Origin: Smittia aterrima
Lineage: Eukaryota > Arthropoda > Insecta > Diptera > Chironomidae
Assembly: GCA_033063855.1 (NCBI GenBank)
Contig: CP093829.1
Coordinates: forward strand, 22,103,537-22,167,536
Direction: 5' to 3'
Length of the DNA stretch: 64,000 nt
Made by a program: the position numbers and the translations under genes. Shown here in pieces: positions 14,201-29,200 of the stretch (position 1 is its first letter; each line of letters opens with the position of its first letter). Under the pieces are notes generated by a model. It made no database searches. It had not been told where the DNA came from and saw only the letters and a program-made list of their open reading frames with translations.

Positions 14201-17200
14201 TGAGGTGAAAGCACGAATGCAAATGTTGGAGTTTGCTCTTAACTCGATTTCGAGAGGGGAAAGTCGTTTGCTGCTACTGCTGCTGCTTCGGACAAAACTC
14301 TAATCCGAGAAACGGTTTCGAAAAAAAGGTAGAAAATCTACTTTGTTGTCAACCAGCATTTATTCGCTAACTTCTTTTTGTTGCTTTTTTTTTCTCGTAT
14401 GAAGCGGAAAAGCTCTGCTGTGCTCTCTCTGACATAATCAGGTTTATTTTGCACAGCGAAAAAAAAAGGAGAAAAGCGGAAAATTTCATCGCACGCGCGA
14501 CAACATTTTTCCACGTGACTGATAATATTTAAAAGTAAAATAAAATTTTCCTTTGCAGCCTCTTCATCGAAAGCTTTTCCGCTTTTCTTCGGCTTCCCGG
14601 AAAATCTTTTTCGCAACAAATTGTCCATAAATTGCACAATTCTCTTCAACCAAATAAGCACAAATTCTGTTGATTCATGATCCTCAAAATTCAAAAGCCA
14701 CTCTACGTCATCTATTTTTCTGCTGAATATTGAAACATCCACGGAGAAGCAGCAGCAACTTTTAAACAGTGAGCGAAGCTGCAAGACGACGAAAACTTTC
14801 CTAAATTGAAATTCTTTTGCTTACATAAACATATCATGATCCACTTAACAATCAATTCAAATGCTCGCTCACATAGGGAATTGTTTTTGACAAAAAACTT
14901 TATTTAAAATTTTCTTTTTCACTGACTCTGACTTTTGGGGCGATTTTGGAATCAACGTAAAGTTCTGATTTGTTTGGATTTGTCTTTTCTAATAATTCAA
15001 TGAGAGATATCATTTACAATCAGTCCCACGGTTGATCCCTCATTCTTTTTCCAGCTAGGAAGTAGAGACAGAACAAACAAACTTTATCTTCCTCAACAGA
15101 TAAATGGAATTAAATTTTAATTTTCTAAACTTTCGCATTTTGACTTTTTTTCCACTTTTTTTTTTGTATCAACTTGGATATGTGAATGATAAGACGATAT
15201 TAAAAATAAAAGTTTTCTTTTTGACTTTACGGGTAGTTTCATAAGACGAAGAATGAGAAAAACTTTCCGCTCGGATTTAATGTTGTTTTGCTTTCGGGGG
15301 AGAGAAAAAGGTAGAAAAGCTTCTCGACTTACCTTTGGATGTGCTCGTCGAGGAAATGCAACTTTTGGATCAATCTGGAATTAAGAAGACGACATTCGGC
15401 ATTAGAAAAGTTTCTGGCATTTTGCAATGTGAACGAGTAAGGAAGAGAAGGCTATAAATTTCGTTTTATTCCTCTGATAATGTTCCGGCGGAATTATCAA
15501 ACGAAGAGAAGAAGCATTCAATCAAACGAAATCTTATTTCTCGCAACTTTCGCCCAAACACCAATAAATAATCTTGTTTATTGAAATGCTCCTCTTCTCG
15601 CTTGCTCGTTCGCTCGACTCATCGTCAGCACATTTCAACCGATATTGACGATAAGAGGACATTGATGCTTATCCGAGAAGTTATTCTGGACTTTTGCTCT
15701 CTATTTGCATGTGTTACCGTTCTCCTCTCGTCGTCGTCCTGATTTACTGCTCGAGCTCTGACATGAGCTCGCCTCTTTTACATACCAATAAAGGCATAGA
15801 AAGCACACAAAAAACCGATCAGTGACAATAAGGCTTTTCAATTTATGATTCCTTCATAAAAAAGGAAAATATTGAACGGCACGAGCGAGGCCATAAAGTT
15901 TTATTTGCATTTTTATGAAACAAACAAAAAATTGTCCCACAAAATCCATAAGATGTATTGACCTCAATTCCATTTGCCTAAGCTCGAGTCCTCTTAACGA
16001 TATCATCAACTTATGCTCAACGAGAGAAGTTCAATGAGTGTCTCTCACCTTTTTGCCATCTAACTCATGTGATCCGTGCGCTAAGACCTTGTCTACACTG
16101 GCTGGATCTGAAAAAGTGATGAATCCAAAGCCCCTAGAGATGAGAGAGAAATGAAATTGTCAGTTAATTGAAGTGGTTTTGATTCTCAAGACAATAATCG
16201 TTGAGGAGCAACCCGAGTAACCGAATGTGATTACAACAATTAAGGAATCGATTGAAAATCAGTTTTTGAAACATCATGACAAACTTTTATGAATCTCAAA
16301 ACTTTTCTCAGCAAAAATCCTACCTTGGTCTGGAGAAGAGTGGTCCTGAAGTCTCATTTATGCCCATTCCCGTTGAGCTGAAAAGAAGACGTCATTCGAA
16401 TGCTGTTCAATAAATTTCAAATATTTTTCTTTTTGTCAATTTCGGAATAAAAATAAATTTTAATTCCACGAAACAATTTGCGATTTAAACCTTTTTTCGT
16501 CTTCGTGTCTTTCCAAATAAGTTTCTTTCTTCTTCGAGGCAGTCGTGCGACTTTGTGTTCATCATGCAATGGTGCGAGTAAACATTTCAAAATTGAATGT
16601 CCTTGAGTCGTCAAAGAAAGGAAAGATTTCAATAGCAGAAATATCCGCTTGTTACGTAAGTAATTGCGCTGCGGAATCATGATGACTCCGTCGAATGAAA
16701 ATTACAATTAAATCATGTGTATGGAAACATAATTTCGAGAATCATTTATCACTGTAAAGATGATTGATTCTTCCGGCTTTGGATGAGCTTTTATTTAAAT
16801 CTACACAGTGTGTGAGGAGAAAAATGATGATGCGATCGAATAAAAGGAGAGAGCGAGCGAGAGTTGTGTACTTTGTATCAATCTAAAATCGATTTACGGT
16901 CGTGGCAGGGTTTGAGGGTTGGAGGAGCATGCTTCATCGTGCAAAACCAGTATCGGGCTAAACACTTTGCATTTCCTACACGTTACTACGACTTACATTA
17001 TGTCTGAAGACTGAGGAAACAGCTCCGATCTGCTCAAACAAAGCCGAGGTCAGAGATTGAATCGAAGGGAGCGAGAGAGAGAAACTTTCTTTCTTTATTG
17101 TTACTTCACATGAAATTTACGTTCGACAAAAGTTTGTCATAACATTTGAGTGAACCAATTTGCTCTGTTGCATGTTATTTCTTACTTTTCAGGTAACATC

Positions 17201-20200
17201 ATCGTCATCAGTCTCGAGTTTCTGTGTTTTCATTTCGCTTTTTTTTTTTGGTTGAAGAAAAAAAAGATTCCGCAAGCGAAAGAAGAACGAAATCAAAATA
17301 TTTTCATTTCGAAACCGAACAAATTGCTTCGCTTACAATTTCAATGATTTCATTTTTTTCGATTCGCTTTCTTTTGTGTGTGTTTTATGGCATTTACAGT
17401 GAGCACATGTTTCCCCCCGAAATTAATACAGAAGGCGACCCCTCATAAAAAGATATTACGATTATGAATGCACGTCTTCGTCTCTCTCACTCTTTCGCTT
17501 TTTGTCTGGCTTAATAAAATGCTTCTAAAGTTTTATTGCCACGACATACATCCCAAGCTCTGAGTGGAGAGCAAACGGCCAGACTTGTTTGGTCAATAAA
17601 AATGATATTTAAAATACTTTCGAGCTTAATTTTATTTCCTCGTCTGAGAGCTTCTTCTTGCCAACAAAAGCGGGAATCTTAAACCGAAATGAGCGATTTC
17701 GATTGCGAAACCTTTTCTCCCCAAAAAGGAAAATAATAATTAAAAAGCTTCTCGCTCCAGATTTGTGCCAAATGAAAATTTTAATTGATATGAAAACATC
17801 GTTTAATTTAATTTCCAAAATGTGTTTTCCACTCACACAGCATTAAAGCATTCGATTGCTCGCCCGCTCTCGTCGTTCGTCTCCCCAATGAATTTGATAT
17901 ATTAGTTTCGATATTTTTCTATCATAATTGATTGTTTTGTATACGTCGGACTCTCGGCAGCAGAGGAGAGAGAAAACTTTTGTGTTTTTCGGCTAGGGCA
18001 TGTTCGTGTGTTACGTGGAAAGGACGAAACTTTGAATAGAAGTTATCGATGATTTACTCTCCTCGGGCGACGTAATCGCTTCGATTCGGAAGTTATGCAA
18101 TCTTCTCCTCGCTCGAGAGCTCAGTGTCAACGTTCCTTAACGCAACGCTCATTTATGGTACAAAACCCAAAAGAAGCTCTTCCCATTGAAGCCTCTCACG
18201 AAATATTAAAAAGGTATCCATTATATTGCTAAATCGATTATCTTAATAACAAGCGAAATCAATTTGTGAAATTAAATTCGAACTGAACTATCATAAATTT
18301 CGATTTTATTGAATTCTGAGCTTTTCAATTTCAATGAAAGCATCGATCTAGAAAAACACTTTAACTTTAAATGGGATTTTCGGAAAAGATTCTCTTCGGA
18401 TTGGTGATGCTGCTGAGAAGTGGAGGGAAGAAAAGTTTTCAATCTCCGACAATAACTTTTGAGAGAAGAGTGTGAAAACTATGTGATAAAGATTTTTGTC
18501 AAACTAATTATCGTAAATTCTTCGCTTCTCCTCCCACTTCGTCTCATCAACAGTCCGTAAATCAAGTGGAAGGTTGATTTATTTGTAATCAAACTGCTGG
18601 CAAGCAAGCGAACGCAATGAACAGAAGAGAAATTATTGTGTCGTGGAGAAGACAAAAGAGAAATCCAAATGATGAAATATTTCCGTCAAACGCACAGGCA
18701 GGAGACATCCAGGGGAGGTTGGGGAAGGTTTGTAAAGAAGGTGACAGGAGTTTCAAGTGAAACAAACATTTCCCTGACTTTCCACGAAAAAAGACAAATC
18801 CTTTTTCACGATGTCAAGTTTATTTTTTTAATAACTTGTCAGCAATATTGAAATAAACGTTTCGTCGCGCGTATTGTCATTTGCTTTCGTTCTGTTTGTC
18901 ATAAGCACTCAGAACAACAATGGAACGTCGACGTCTTATTCTCGGTGGGTGGATAAGTAAAGCGGAAAATTATAATCATGTTTCCTGACACGAATTTGTC
19001 TAATTAGTGTCAAAATATGAGAACCGACTTTGATGACTCGACTGCCTATGAATAACAAAAGCTTCGGCAATAATTTATTGTGGAGGGACATTTGATTAGG
19101 CGATCGCTTATCGCATTTGCCTCCATCGCGACGCCATTCGACAATGAAGACATGAAACTTTTAATTCGCCTTTTGATTAATTACCTCGACCTCCGTGTTG
19201 TTGGATCCTTCATGACCATGACTTCTGTAATTTCGCCGAATTTACTGAAATAGTCTCGTAGGCTCTCTGAAACGAAACAAAAACGAGGAGAAAGATGAAT
19301 AAAAATTTATTAAAAATGCAAATTTAATCTTTTAAGATTCACTCGGAGAGTCTTGGTTTCCATAAATCGTCGGAGCTTCGTAGTCAGAGCTTTTGGCCAT
19401 TCCAGAGACGAGTGAAGCACAAAAGTCTTAAGACTCATCTTAAATTATTCATCAATATCAGGATTTAATTATTTATTTTAGCACATCATAAAAATTATTC
19501 ATGTTGCATGTCGGTGTGCTGTTAAACTTTGTTGTTATCTGCAATGCATGGTTATGGTCATACATGAGGTAATAAAATTTAAATAAATACATTCTCATGC
19601 ATATTCATAAGCCAATCAAAGTTTTTTATTCTCCCTCCGGGGGCTGAGGGTGAAAAGCTCCACTCGCCACTGTCCGAACGAAAAAGTGGCTGAGTTTTTA
19701 GCTGTTTTGAATGAATTCGAGATTAAAGTTTTTTTTCGAGTGAAATTGAATTTTTCATTTCGTAATTTAAAGTTTTTTTACTCGGCAAAGTGTGAAGTGC
19801 GTTCGAGGAAGATTTTAATTGAAATTTATTGGTTTTGCTTTTCGGTTTATTTTAGCTCAACTTGAAATTTAAATGGAAGAGTTGAGTGGCAATCAAACTC
19901 GCATCAACTTCAATTCTGGTTTCTCTAAAAAGCTTTTAACAGATTTCCAAGAACTTTAAACTTTATTCGAAGCTTCATTATCAGATTATCGAGAAGCCAA
20001 CGTCAATTCGTTTCTTTCAAGCTTTGCAATCAATCAAGTTTGAACAACATTCCACAACAAAGTTTCGTTCTATCGATTTCGATCGTAAACATTGTCACGT
20101 TTAGCCAGACTTTTGACTCATTGTTCAAGAAGTTTACTTAGTTGTTCTACCTGAAGCCCAACTAAGCGAAAACACTTGAACAAGATCTTAATTAAATGCG

Positions 20201-23200
20201 ATAATAGATGCTAACAAGTCATGAATCGTTGAAGCAGCCCATGAGTGTCAATGCGAAATTCGACTAGTTACGTTAATGGATTGGAATTTTGTTTGAAAGT
20301 TTTCCTGTAATTGCCGCTTCGCTCTGAAGCTCAAACATTATTTAAATATCAAGGAATGCCATAACTATATCGTTAGATGATTTTAATTAAAATTGCGTTT
20401 TCTGGCAGAGGATTTAAGAGTCTCTTCATCCCAACAACATGCTCTCGCCTCTCATGCCATTAAGCAGAGCTATTAGTGACATTTTTTATGCTGATGGTGA
20501 GACGCTCGTTCATTCGTTCGTTTAAAAGAGAAAACATTAAGCGAAACAAAACAAGCTCATTTTGTTGAAAGCTCCGAATGAAATTAAAACTATTAAAAAT
20601 TCAACTCCGAACACTTCGTCGTGATTACAAGTGCGGGCTGTGAGGGCGCAGGAAAAAGTTTTGCAATATCTCTCCACTTTTCAGTCTCAACTTCGCTCCT
20701 CACTCATTCTGCTCTCTTACTCGAAAACAATAAAAGTCAATAAAACAAAGAACTTCATTCATCCCCCTTCGAAAGCTATAAACCTTTAGTTTCTCAGTTT
20801 TCCATTACATGACATCATAATATGAGGCAGCATTCCTCTCTATATAAATAATATTTATTGGCCATATTTCAAAGTAATACAAGTGTATTTGTCACCATTA
20901 AATGAAATATAGAACGAACGCTGTGCCGTACACGAAAATATTCAATATCGTCTCTCGTAGGCATTTTTAATCATATGAGAATGCAATAAATTTTATTGCG
21001 CAATAAATAATTCGCTCCTGAGTTTTAATTAATCACCATCTCGAATTACCTTTCTCTGCTTCATTCGATCAACGTCGAGAAGGAGAAGGAAGGAAGCGGG
21101 CATTCATTTTCTTGCTAGGCTCGGCGAGAATTTTATGTCGACGATTTTAATGGCAGAGATAAAGCCAACACTTGTGACTTTTCAGGGATTAATTAAAAGG
21201 CTATTAAGAAGCGTAGCAGATGGAGTTGGAACGCAATAAAGACGACGTCTCACAAATTGACTTCAAATTTTCATCAATTAAGTTTGTGACATTCTCAAGT
21301 CGTAAAGCATTCAAACGAAGAATCTTTGATGAGAGTCGACAAGAAACTCGTCGAAAATTAGATTCTTAAGAGACAAGCGCAGACTCACCAACTGTGCAGC
21401 ATATGAAGAGAAAACATTTATTTGTTTCTTTCAAATGTTGCTTTGGTTGATATCAAATTGCTAATTACGCTAATCATTTTCATGTTTCTTTGCACGATTT
21501 CTATTAGTAACATGATCATGAGGTTTTCAACAGTAGATTGATAATTATATTTTATCATTACAACGCTAATTAAAGAATTTGTGATTTCCTTGTGACTTAA
21601 ATGAGATTGCTGTTGATCGATGAAAAGAAAAGTTTCACTAAATCAAACTAGGCTTGAGTTCAAAGGATAATTACGACTTTTTATGAAAGTTTTCTAATGA
21701 AAGATTAGAAGCTTACTCGACAATTTCGATTTAAGCTTCTACGAATTCGTTGGATTTTTGCCGTTTGCAGTTTGAATTTAGTCGAGACACATTTGGTGAA
21801 CTTTTTGAATTCTTCAAATCCGTTAAACTTGTGGTGAGTAAGTTGCGCAAACTGAGCTAGTCTTTTTTTTAGAGAGACACTAACACAACTAAACATATTT
21901 TCACTCTCTTTTAATTTTCCACTCTCATTCTAGTCCAATTTTCTTCTTTTTCCTAATTCTCAGAATGAGAGGAAATTCTCAATTTTCTCTTTTCTCTCCT
22001 GAGTCGTAGATTCTAGTGAACTTTGCGCAAAAATACTTTACACAAACTTTCCATCTACAAGCGATTCCGCAAGATCGCATGTTACATCATAAATTGCCAT
22101 CAAACGAGCCCGACAGCGTTCCCATGGAAGGGAAACGTTTGTTTAAAGTATCTTCAGCTCCTTTGTTTCATGACATTTCACAACGCTAACGTTTTCTTTC
22201 AATACAATAAACAACCATTAATAATCACGTGGTTTAAAAAAGCCACACAAATGATAATCATTTATCTCAATTCCGCTTGAGAGAGTTTGCTTTCAATTTA
22301 GTTGATATTTCCATGCATTAAATATTGATAGCGTTTCCACGTTTTTGTGCTCATGAGTCGGCTTCGTGAATCGAGCCGTTGTGCAATTATTTGCGTAGGG
22401 ATTTGCTTCGTCCGTAGGCCTATGAACTTTTGTGTTTTGACGACATCTGGATTAGCAAGCCTTGTCTTTGGGAAATCAATACCCGGAATGAAAGAGAGGG
22501 AAAGAGAGAGCGAGTTGAAAGGCGAGGTTAACTTACCTGGACTTGTCTGCCAACTCAGCCCTCCAATAAACATTTTCCTGCAAGAAGAAGAAAAAGGAAA
22601 AAAATGTTTTATATTGAATTAAAAAGCAAATTTTCATCTGATTAAACTTGAAATTTTTGTCTGCGAGTAGTTTTTTATTGTGAGAGTGGGAGGAGAAGGA
22701 GGAAGCTCACTGGGTGTGCGGAAGAAACTTACTCATAAAGACACAAAATCTGACACAATCTGGGGCTGAAAAAAAGCTCTTTTCATATAAAAAAATACGA
22801 TTGGGGTGTGCATGAACTGGGGGCTCGTAAACAGATGTTGACACGCGACATTAAAGGAAGAGCGAAGCAATTTCCGGAAATGAAGCTTCCGTTAAAACGT
22901 TTAGCCTGCTGACGCTTCAGTTTTTCCTCCTCCGACGTCACTGGGAAAACTCTCGAAACTCTGCTGTCTTATCGCAATGTCTCAGAAGGAAAGTTCTTCA
23001 CAAAAATTGATAATAATTCTTCATCAATTGTCTTCCAATATCGAGCAACGCAATTCATACCAACAACTTCACTCAAAAACTAGTAAAGTTCTTGTTTAAA
23101 AACTTTATCAACTTGTTTGCAGGCGAGTACGAGGAGAAGAAGAAAAGCTTCGCATTTCGAGACAGGGCAAAGCGAAATCGTTTTGTGTGTTTTTTTCACT

Positions 23201-26200
23201 CCTCGAGAAGGAGGCGAGCATGCCAACAAAAAGAAAATTCCCTATTTATCTGTGTACTGCTCTAAGAACACTTCTTCATCTCGTAAAACAGTAGTTAAGT
23301 CTATTCTTGATTCGGGGCGGGATGGAAGAAGAAGAACCGAAATCATGAGTCTGCTATTTTCGTATAAAAGAGAAGAGTTCATCATAAGAAACATTTCGAT
23401 GTCTCTGTCTGATTAGATGAAGTTTAGATAAGCAACGCGAAGCTAAAAATCTTTCCGAGTAAACCAGAGCTTGACACCAAACAATTCCCAACAGCAATCC
23501 ATCAAACTAAACGATTGTCGTTTTAGAAATTGTGAAGGGTGACACCACCGCCCACGCAGAAACTTATAATTATTTTCTCGCAGACTTTTATTTGTTTTGC
23601 GTAGAATTTTTGGAGTGCAAATCAAATGACTTCAACTCTGTTTTCGTCTGAGAAACGCTCAATCGTTCATGTCACTCGAGAACGACGACGACAACGAAAA
23701 ACGCTTCGCCTTGTGCTTTAATATCAATTTAAATCAATTCATGATATGTTTTGTTTATAAATCTCTTGCCTTTCATCTCCTCTTCTCCTACTTCGTCACA
23801 TCAACATTTAATTTGTTTCAATTACATCAAATGGCAAAACACATTCGACTCTGTTAATTTAGAGAGACAGATCGTCGTTTAGCTACAACAATAATTAATA
23901 TTATGACGTCGAGACCACCAGAGGCTGCTCCGACTTGAAAATTGTGTCGAGCGGAAAACAAAATAATAATTTCCAAATCGAACGTGAGAATTCGACGACG
24001 ACAAACAATTTAACTTTTCTTTTTCGGGGTCTCAATGTCTCTCCCTCCCCCTCACCCATCTCTAAAAGCCTTCGATGATTTATTCAGAGACGCTTCAACA
24101 TTGCATTCTGATCGATTTTTAAGGCAATCAATTTTGTGTGTCATTCCGATTTAGCTCAGCGTGGGGCTTTTCCGTCTATGATTGATGAGAGTCTGTAGTC
24201 AACTTTTTAGATTCTACGACGGATATCTATTTCTTATCGTCTCGGCTTTGCTTCGTTCTGCGATTTAGTGGGGAATCAAGAAGGAAATATCGATTAATTT
24301 CTTTGCTCCCGAAGCGATTGCCTTTGAAAGGAGAAAGGAAAATGTTTATTTTTATCCTCATCGTGCTTTGTAGCACAGAGAAAATATTTAAAAGGTTTTT
24401 AATAAATCATTGAGAGTCGAAGCGCACGCAAGTAACATGAGATTTTCACTTTTAAAATTAATTTTTCACTCGCTCCTTTAGCAGAAAGCTGAAACAACTT
24501 TGATTGAGCGTTGGGCTTTTTAATTAAATTTCATCATTCATGGAAAGGCGAGTCGAGTCTCAGATAGTTTTCCTTTTAGTCTTGAAAAATTAATGTCGCA
24601 GGAAATTGAGTCGATAAAATATTTGGAGGGCTCATGCACCTGTTCAGTCACATGAAAGCAAATTAATTAAAGAGTTTGGAGAAGTTGTTTCTCGAAACCA
24701 AAAAAATTAAATCACGCTCTTCAAAAAATTAAAAATAGTTTCGGGTTTTTTTTGGGGGAAGTCGAAAGAAGAAAGAAAAGAAATTTTAGAACTCTGACGC
24801 GATCATAAATAACGTTAATCCTCGCTTAGTGTTCCGTCGAAGGAAACTACTTCGCTGATTCATTGATTTCCGTAGCGTTTTGACTTAATGCTCATTCATT
24901 CATTTCTGAGCGAAAAAAAAAAGTTTTTTTTATAATGTCATGCTTTCCAGTTGACTTTGAACGCTACGTTGACTTTTGAAGACGAAAAGTTTTCAATTTA
25001 TTTTGTAGGACAGAGTCGGAAGTTAAAGTTGACGTCACTCGCTAATGATCCCCTTGCTCTAAATTTATCTTGAAACATTGCGACTCTTCTTACAACAATC
25101 TCGGTGTTTAAATCATTTTCGAGAAAACTTTCAGACAAAGAACTTCAATCGATCTAAAAGACAAAGTTATTCCACCTTCTTCATGCCAATCCCAAAAGAG
25201 AACAACCGCAAGGCAATGAATGATTAGAGAGAGACTCTTTCGAAACCTTTTTTTCTTTCGAAGGCTAAACCGAGAAGAATCTGAGATCTTTAAGAAAGCA
25301 AAGGGCAGAAAGGAAATCGAAACCCGACACGCTCGAGAGCGACAGAGATAACAGCAAAATTATAATAACAAATGTGTGAAACTATTGGACGAGATCTGAC
25401 TTGAAGTCATTAATTCATTTGACAATGTAAACAATTTTTGTCTTTTGTGCGATGCGTCGAAAGAGAAATAAAAGAGAAGACGACGGAGCCAAAGGAAATG
25501 GCAACTTGACAAGGACGAGCTCTTGAATTTGCGTAATGGATTTGTTTAGCCGAGGGATCAACAAATGTTAGCTAAGAAGGGAAAGTCATTTTGCACATGT
25601 TGGACTGGAAATTTCTTCATTTGTCGCTTCGAACTTCTTAGATTAATTTGTTGTGAGATCGAGTTCATTCATGAAAGAAAAATATGGCGCGCGGTTGTAA
25701 AATCTCTGGCGAACGACAAAGAGGAGAAGTAAAAAGTTGTTTCGCTTATTTGTTCTCGTTTCCGCTCGGTTTGCTGCATTTTTTTGCCTTTTGTTTGAAC
25801 AACAAAAATAATCCTGAGGTTTGTTGATTATTGAATGAATGGAGCCGTCTCGACCTTTGCGGCTTACGATGTGTTAAACCGCGAGAGAGAGAATAAAACT
25901 TTTGTTAGGTAAATCGATTGTTATTCACTTAGTTTGCGAGTCTTACAGTCAAGATCAAGTCTGAGACATCATTAGCATTGATAATTCGCCTATAATTATG
26001 TTTTTACCGCTTGATTGGTTTCTGATGCGAGTCAGTTCCCGCTTGCGACTAATTACAGCTTTTTGCTATGTTCACTGCTCATTTAGTTTCGTCGCTGCAA
26101 TAACTGATTGTGAAATGCAACTTCCCCATTTAACTGCTCAATGAAATGAAAGGAAAGAGTCGCGAGAGAAGTGCAACGACAGAATCGTAATTGACTTCCA

Positions 26201-29200
26201 TAAATTTATTTAACTTCTGACCCGCGAATGGGAACATGAGCGTAACGGAACCGAAGAAGATCGCTACGAGTATTTCATTGTTTTAATTACGCTCCAACGT
26301 TAACTTTATGATAAGATTGTGAGTCATCATAGTTCCTCACGATAATTTCTAACGCGAAGAATGGAAAACGATTCTTCTTGTCTCAACATCATCATCATCG
26401 TCGCATGTTTAATTAATAAATTGCTTTCTTAATTTCTTTGTCTATTTGATTAGTTAGTTTAACAATCACGTGACGATTTACATTAAAGGGAAAGACGTAA
26501 TTTACAGTTCTTCCCTTCAAATAGAAACGAAGAGATGCGACGATTGATAAGACGAAGATAAGAAGAAATGTGCTCGCACTTTGTGTGATATCAAAAATGA
26601 AACTTTTTTCGAAGTCAAACAGCTTTAACGCTTCGTCAATGAGCATCGCTATTAGAATACGAACAGACAGAAAGAAATAATTATATCTCATCGTCGGGCT
26701 GTTATTCAATTGAATCAGAACTCAACTCACAAATACTTTCAACGCGCTCACAATAACTTATCGTACACAATCGGAGAATCCACACAACAGAGTAGAATAG
26801 ATATTTGCGATAGTTTGATTAATGATGATTTTTCTCTGCTTTTTGGCAATAAATATTGTTGCCATCAGTCGCTGGGAATTTCCTATGTACTGTGGTGCTT
26901 TGAATTTCAAATCACAAGCGGCATCAGCAGACGAGAAAGAGAGAAGATTGCAATAGAGACTTGTTTGGGGAAATCATGTTGAAAAGCATCTGAAGGAGCT
27001 TTCCGTTGGCTTTGTCACGTCTCCAGGAAATTTGTTGACTTCACTCGAAATATATCGGAAGTCAATTAAGCTCTCAAAGGGAAGCAATGAGCTTCCTGGG
27101 AACATCACTAACGAAGCATCCCCACTGTTGTGTATTGATTCCAAAGATATTCAGGATTTTCTTTCACTCCCCGTGATAAGCAAGCAGTTCGTAAGGTTCA
27201 AGAATGGGAAATGCAAAGAACTTAAACCAAAAGCTGACTCGAGGAAATCGCTTGGAAGAAAAGCCGTGACATTTTGAGAGATAAAAACTTTTTACTTAAC
27301 ACGAAAAAGTTGGAAAACAAAAAAAAATCGATGGCAGATAGGCTCGAAGTATCTAAATATTCTTATTATGTTTTTAGCTCGCCCCCGACCTCTCCGCTCT
27401 TGACCCATTTGAACCGCGTGAATAAAGAGAATCTTCGTCGTTGAACAGAAAGAAAAAAAACTTTTCGTACAAATTCAATCTGCGTTTTATTAGCTTTGCT
27501 GCTCGTCGGGAAAAATTTAAAAAGTTTATTTTCCATATTTTTCGAAAACAGAATAAGGGAGAAGGGGCAATCATTCTCGTAAATTAAATTGAAACACAGA
27601 CAATAATAAATGAGTAAAATTTTCAGATTTTCTTTCTTAAAACAGCGTCTGGATTTGTGTTTGCTAATGCAATGTACTTAATAAATTTATGATTGCTCGC
27701 TTCGCCCTCCTGCTCAAGGAATTTGTATTTGATGGGATGAGTTCGGCCGAAAGGTTAAGAAACTTTTTTGTTTGTTCCGCTGAGAAGAAACATCAGCGAG
27801 CGTGACGGCACTAACGGCTCGATTTGGAGGATTCATTCTTTCTATGAAGTCAAATTAATTTTTAATAATCCACTCGCTTCCAAATCTCAAACGATTCATT
27901 TGCATGAATGCGAAGGAAGTTTATAAAGTTTCATTGTTTTTGGAGATCGGAGTGGCAGGTTTGAATTATTGGAAAACTTCCTCAAAAGGTTCACCGCAAG
28001 CTTCATTGTGACATTACTTCCGGATCTCTCCCCTCCCCCCTTCAACTCTGGATAGAAAGAACTCTCATTTGAATTTTCTTAATTAAATATGATAAGATAA
28101 AAAGATTTTATTTCAATTCTTCTCTGGATATTTTCCTCTGTGCTCGCTTGCTTGTCTCACATCGTACGGAACTCAGTCAGTTGTTCTTCCGTTGCGGTGA
28201 AGCAAAATAATTATTTCGAAATGAAATTTTCTAAACTAAATTGCTTTTTTTGTGTTTTTTTTTATGTTTTCATTTTTCCTCAATATTATTCCATAGCCGG
28301 CAAATGAAAAATAATATTTGTTTTCGATTCCGAGAATGCCAAATCAACCCGAAAAAAAAGAGCGAACGAAGCGAAGCCTTCGAGCTTTTTCTGTATCGAA
28401 ATTTATGGTAAAATACAATTTTTGGCCCCATCTGTGACGAAAGGATTCGATGTGGCTCTCGTTTATTATTCTATGTATACTTTTCGCCATTCCAAAGCAA
28501 TCAAGTATGAGAATCTCGGGAAAATACTAAAATCTCTTCTTTCTTAAAAACCATAAAACCAATTTGTAATTCTTTTACGATCTCCTCGAGTTTGTCGACG
28601 AAACGCAAGCGATTACGTCACGAGAGTCTCGTCTTCACTCGCCCGCTCGTTCGCTGAATGTAATAAACTTTTATTATTTGAAAGTTCTTGAGCATTTGAA
28701 GCTTTCTCTTAATCGGTGACTTAAGTTCTGAAGATTCCCCGAGCGCGTCTCGAGATACGAGGCAATAATAATTTCATCGCTTCACCCCTGACGTCACATA
28801 TAAATTGCTGTATTTGTAGTACATAGGAACGAGAGAAAAAAAAATCAACAAGCAGCAAATATCGCTCCAAGATAAAAGCCACAGCTGAGAAGAATCAACA
28901 GGACATGGCGCTGTGCGATCAAACGCTCTTAAGACATCATCGTTGTTGGCGGATTCTTCATTCTATTTTCGACTCATTTACTTGCGCGAGAGCAGACGCA
29001 TCGGAATACAAGACAAGACAAAATAAAAGAAATAACACAACAGCCCGTTCTTCTCTGAAGTGTGTAAAATGCTGTGAGAACATTTCGACGGAATTTATTT
29101 TGTGAATGAATGTAAATTTTTCTTTTTTGCAGCAATCAAAATGCTGTGAAGGGAACGAGGCAATAAAGCGATAATTACTCGAGAATTTCCCTCATTCACA

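Larger units (their letters stand above)
15375..19184 (-). other. Rbp6 introns around the cassette exon
   Basis: Three introns lie here: 15375-16048 (674 nt), 16134-16323 (190 nt) and 16378-19184 (2.8 kb). The 190-nt intron between the 54-nt exon and the RNP1 exon is by far the shortest in the gene. Apart from exons 16049-16133 and 16324-16377 nothing else is supported. Confidence 0.6.

Noticed and set aside
26710..27277. Two successive plus-strand frames in the Rbp6 intron
   Set aside because: They lie in different frames, start without ATG and show no domain. No splice arrangement joining them was convincing.
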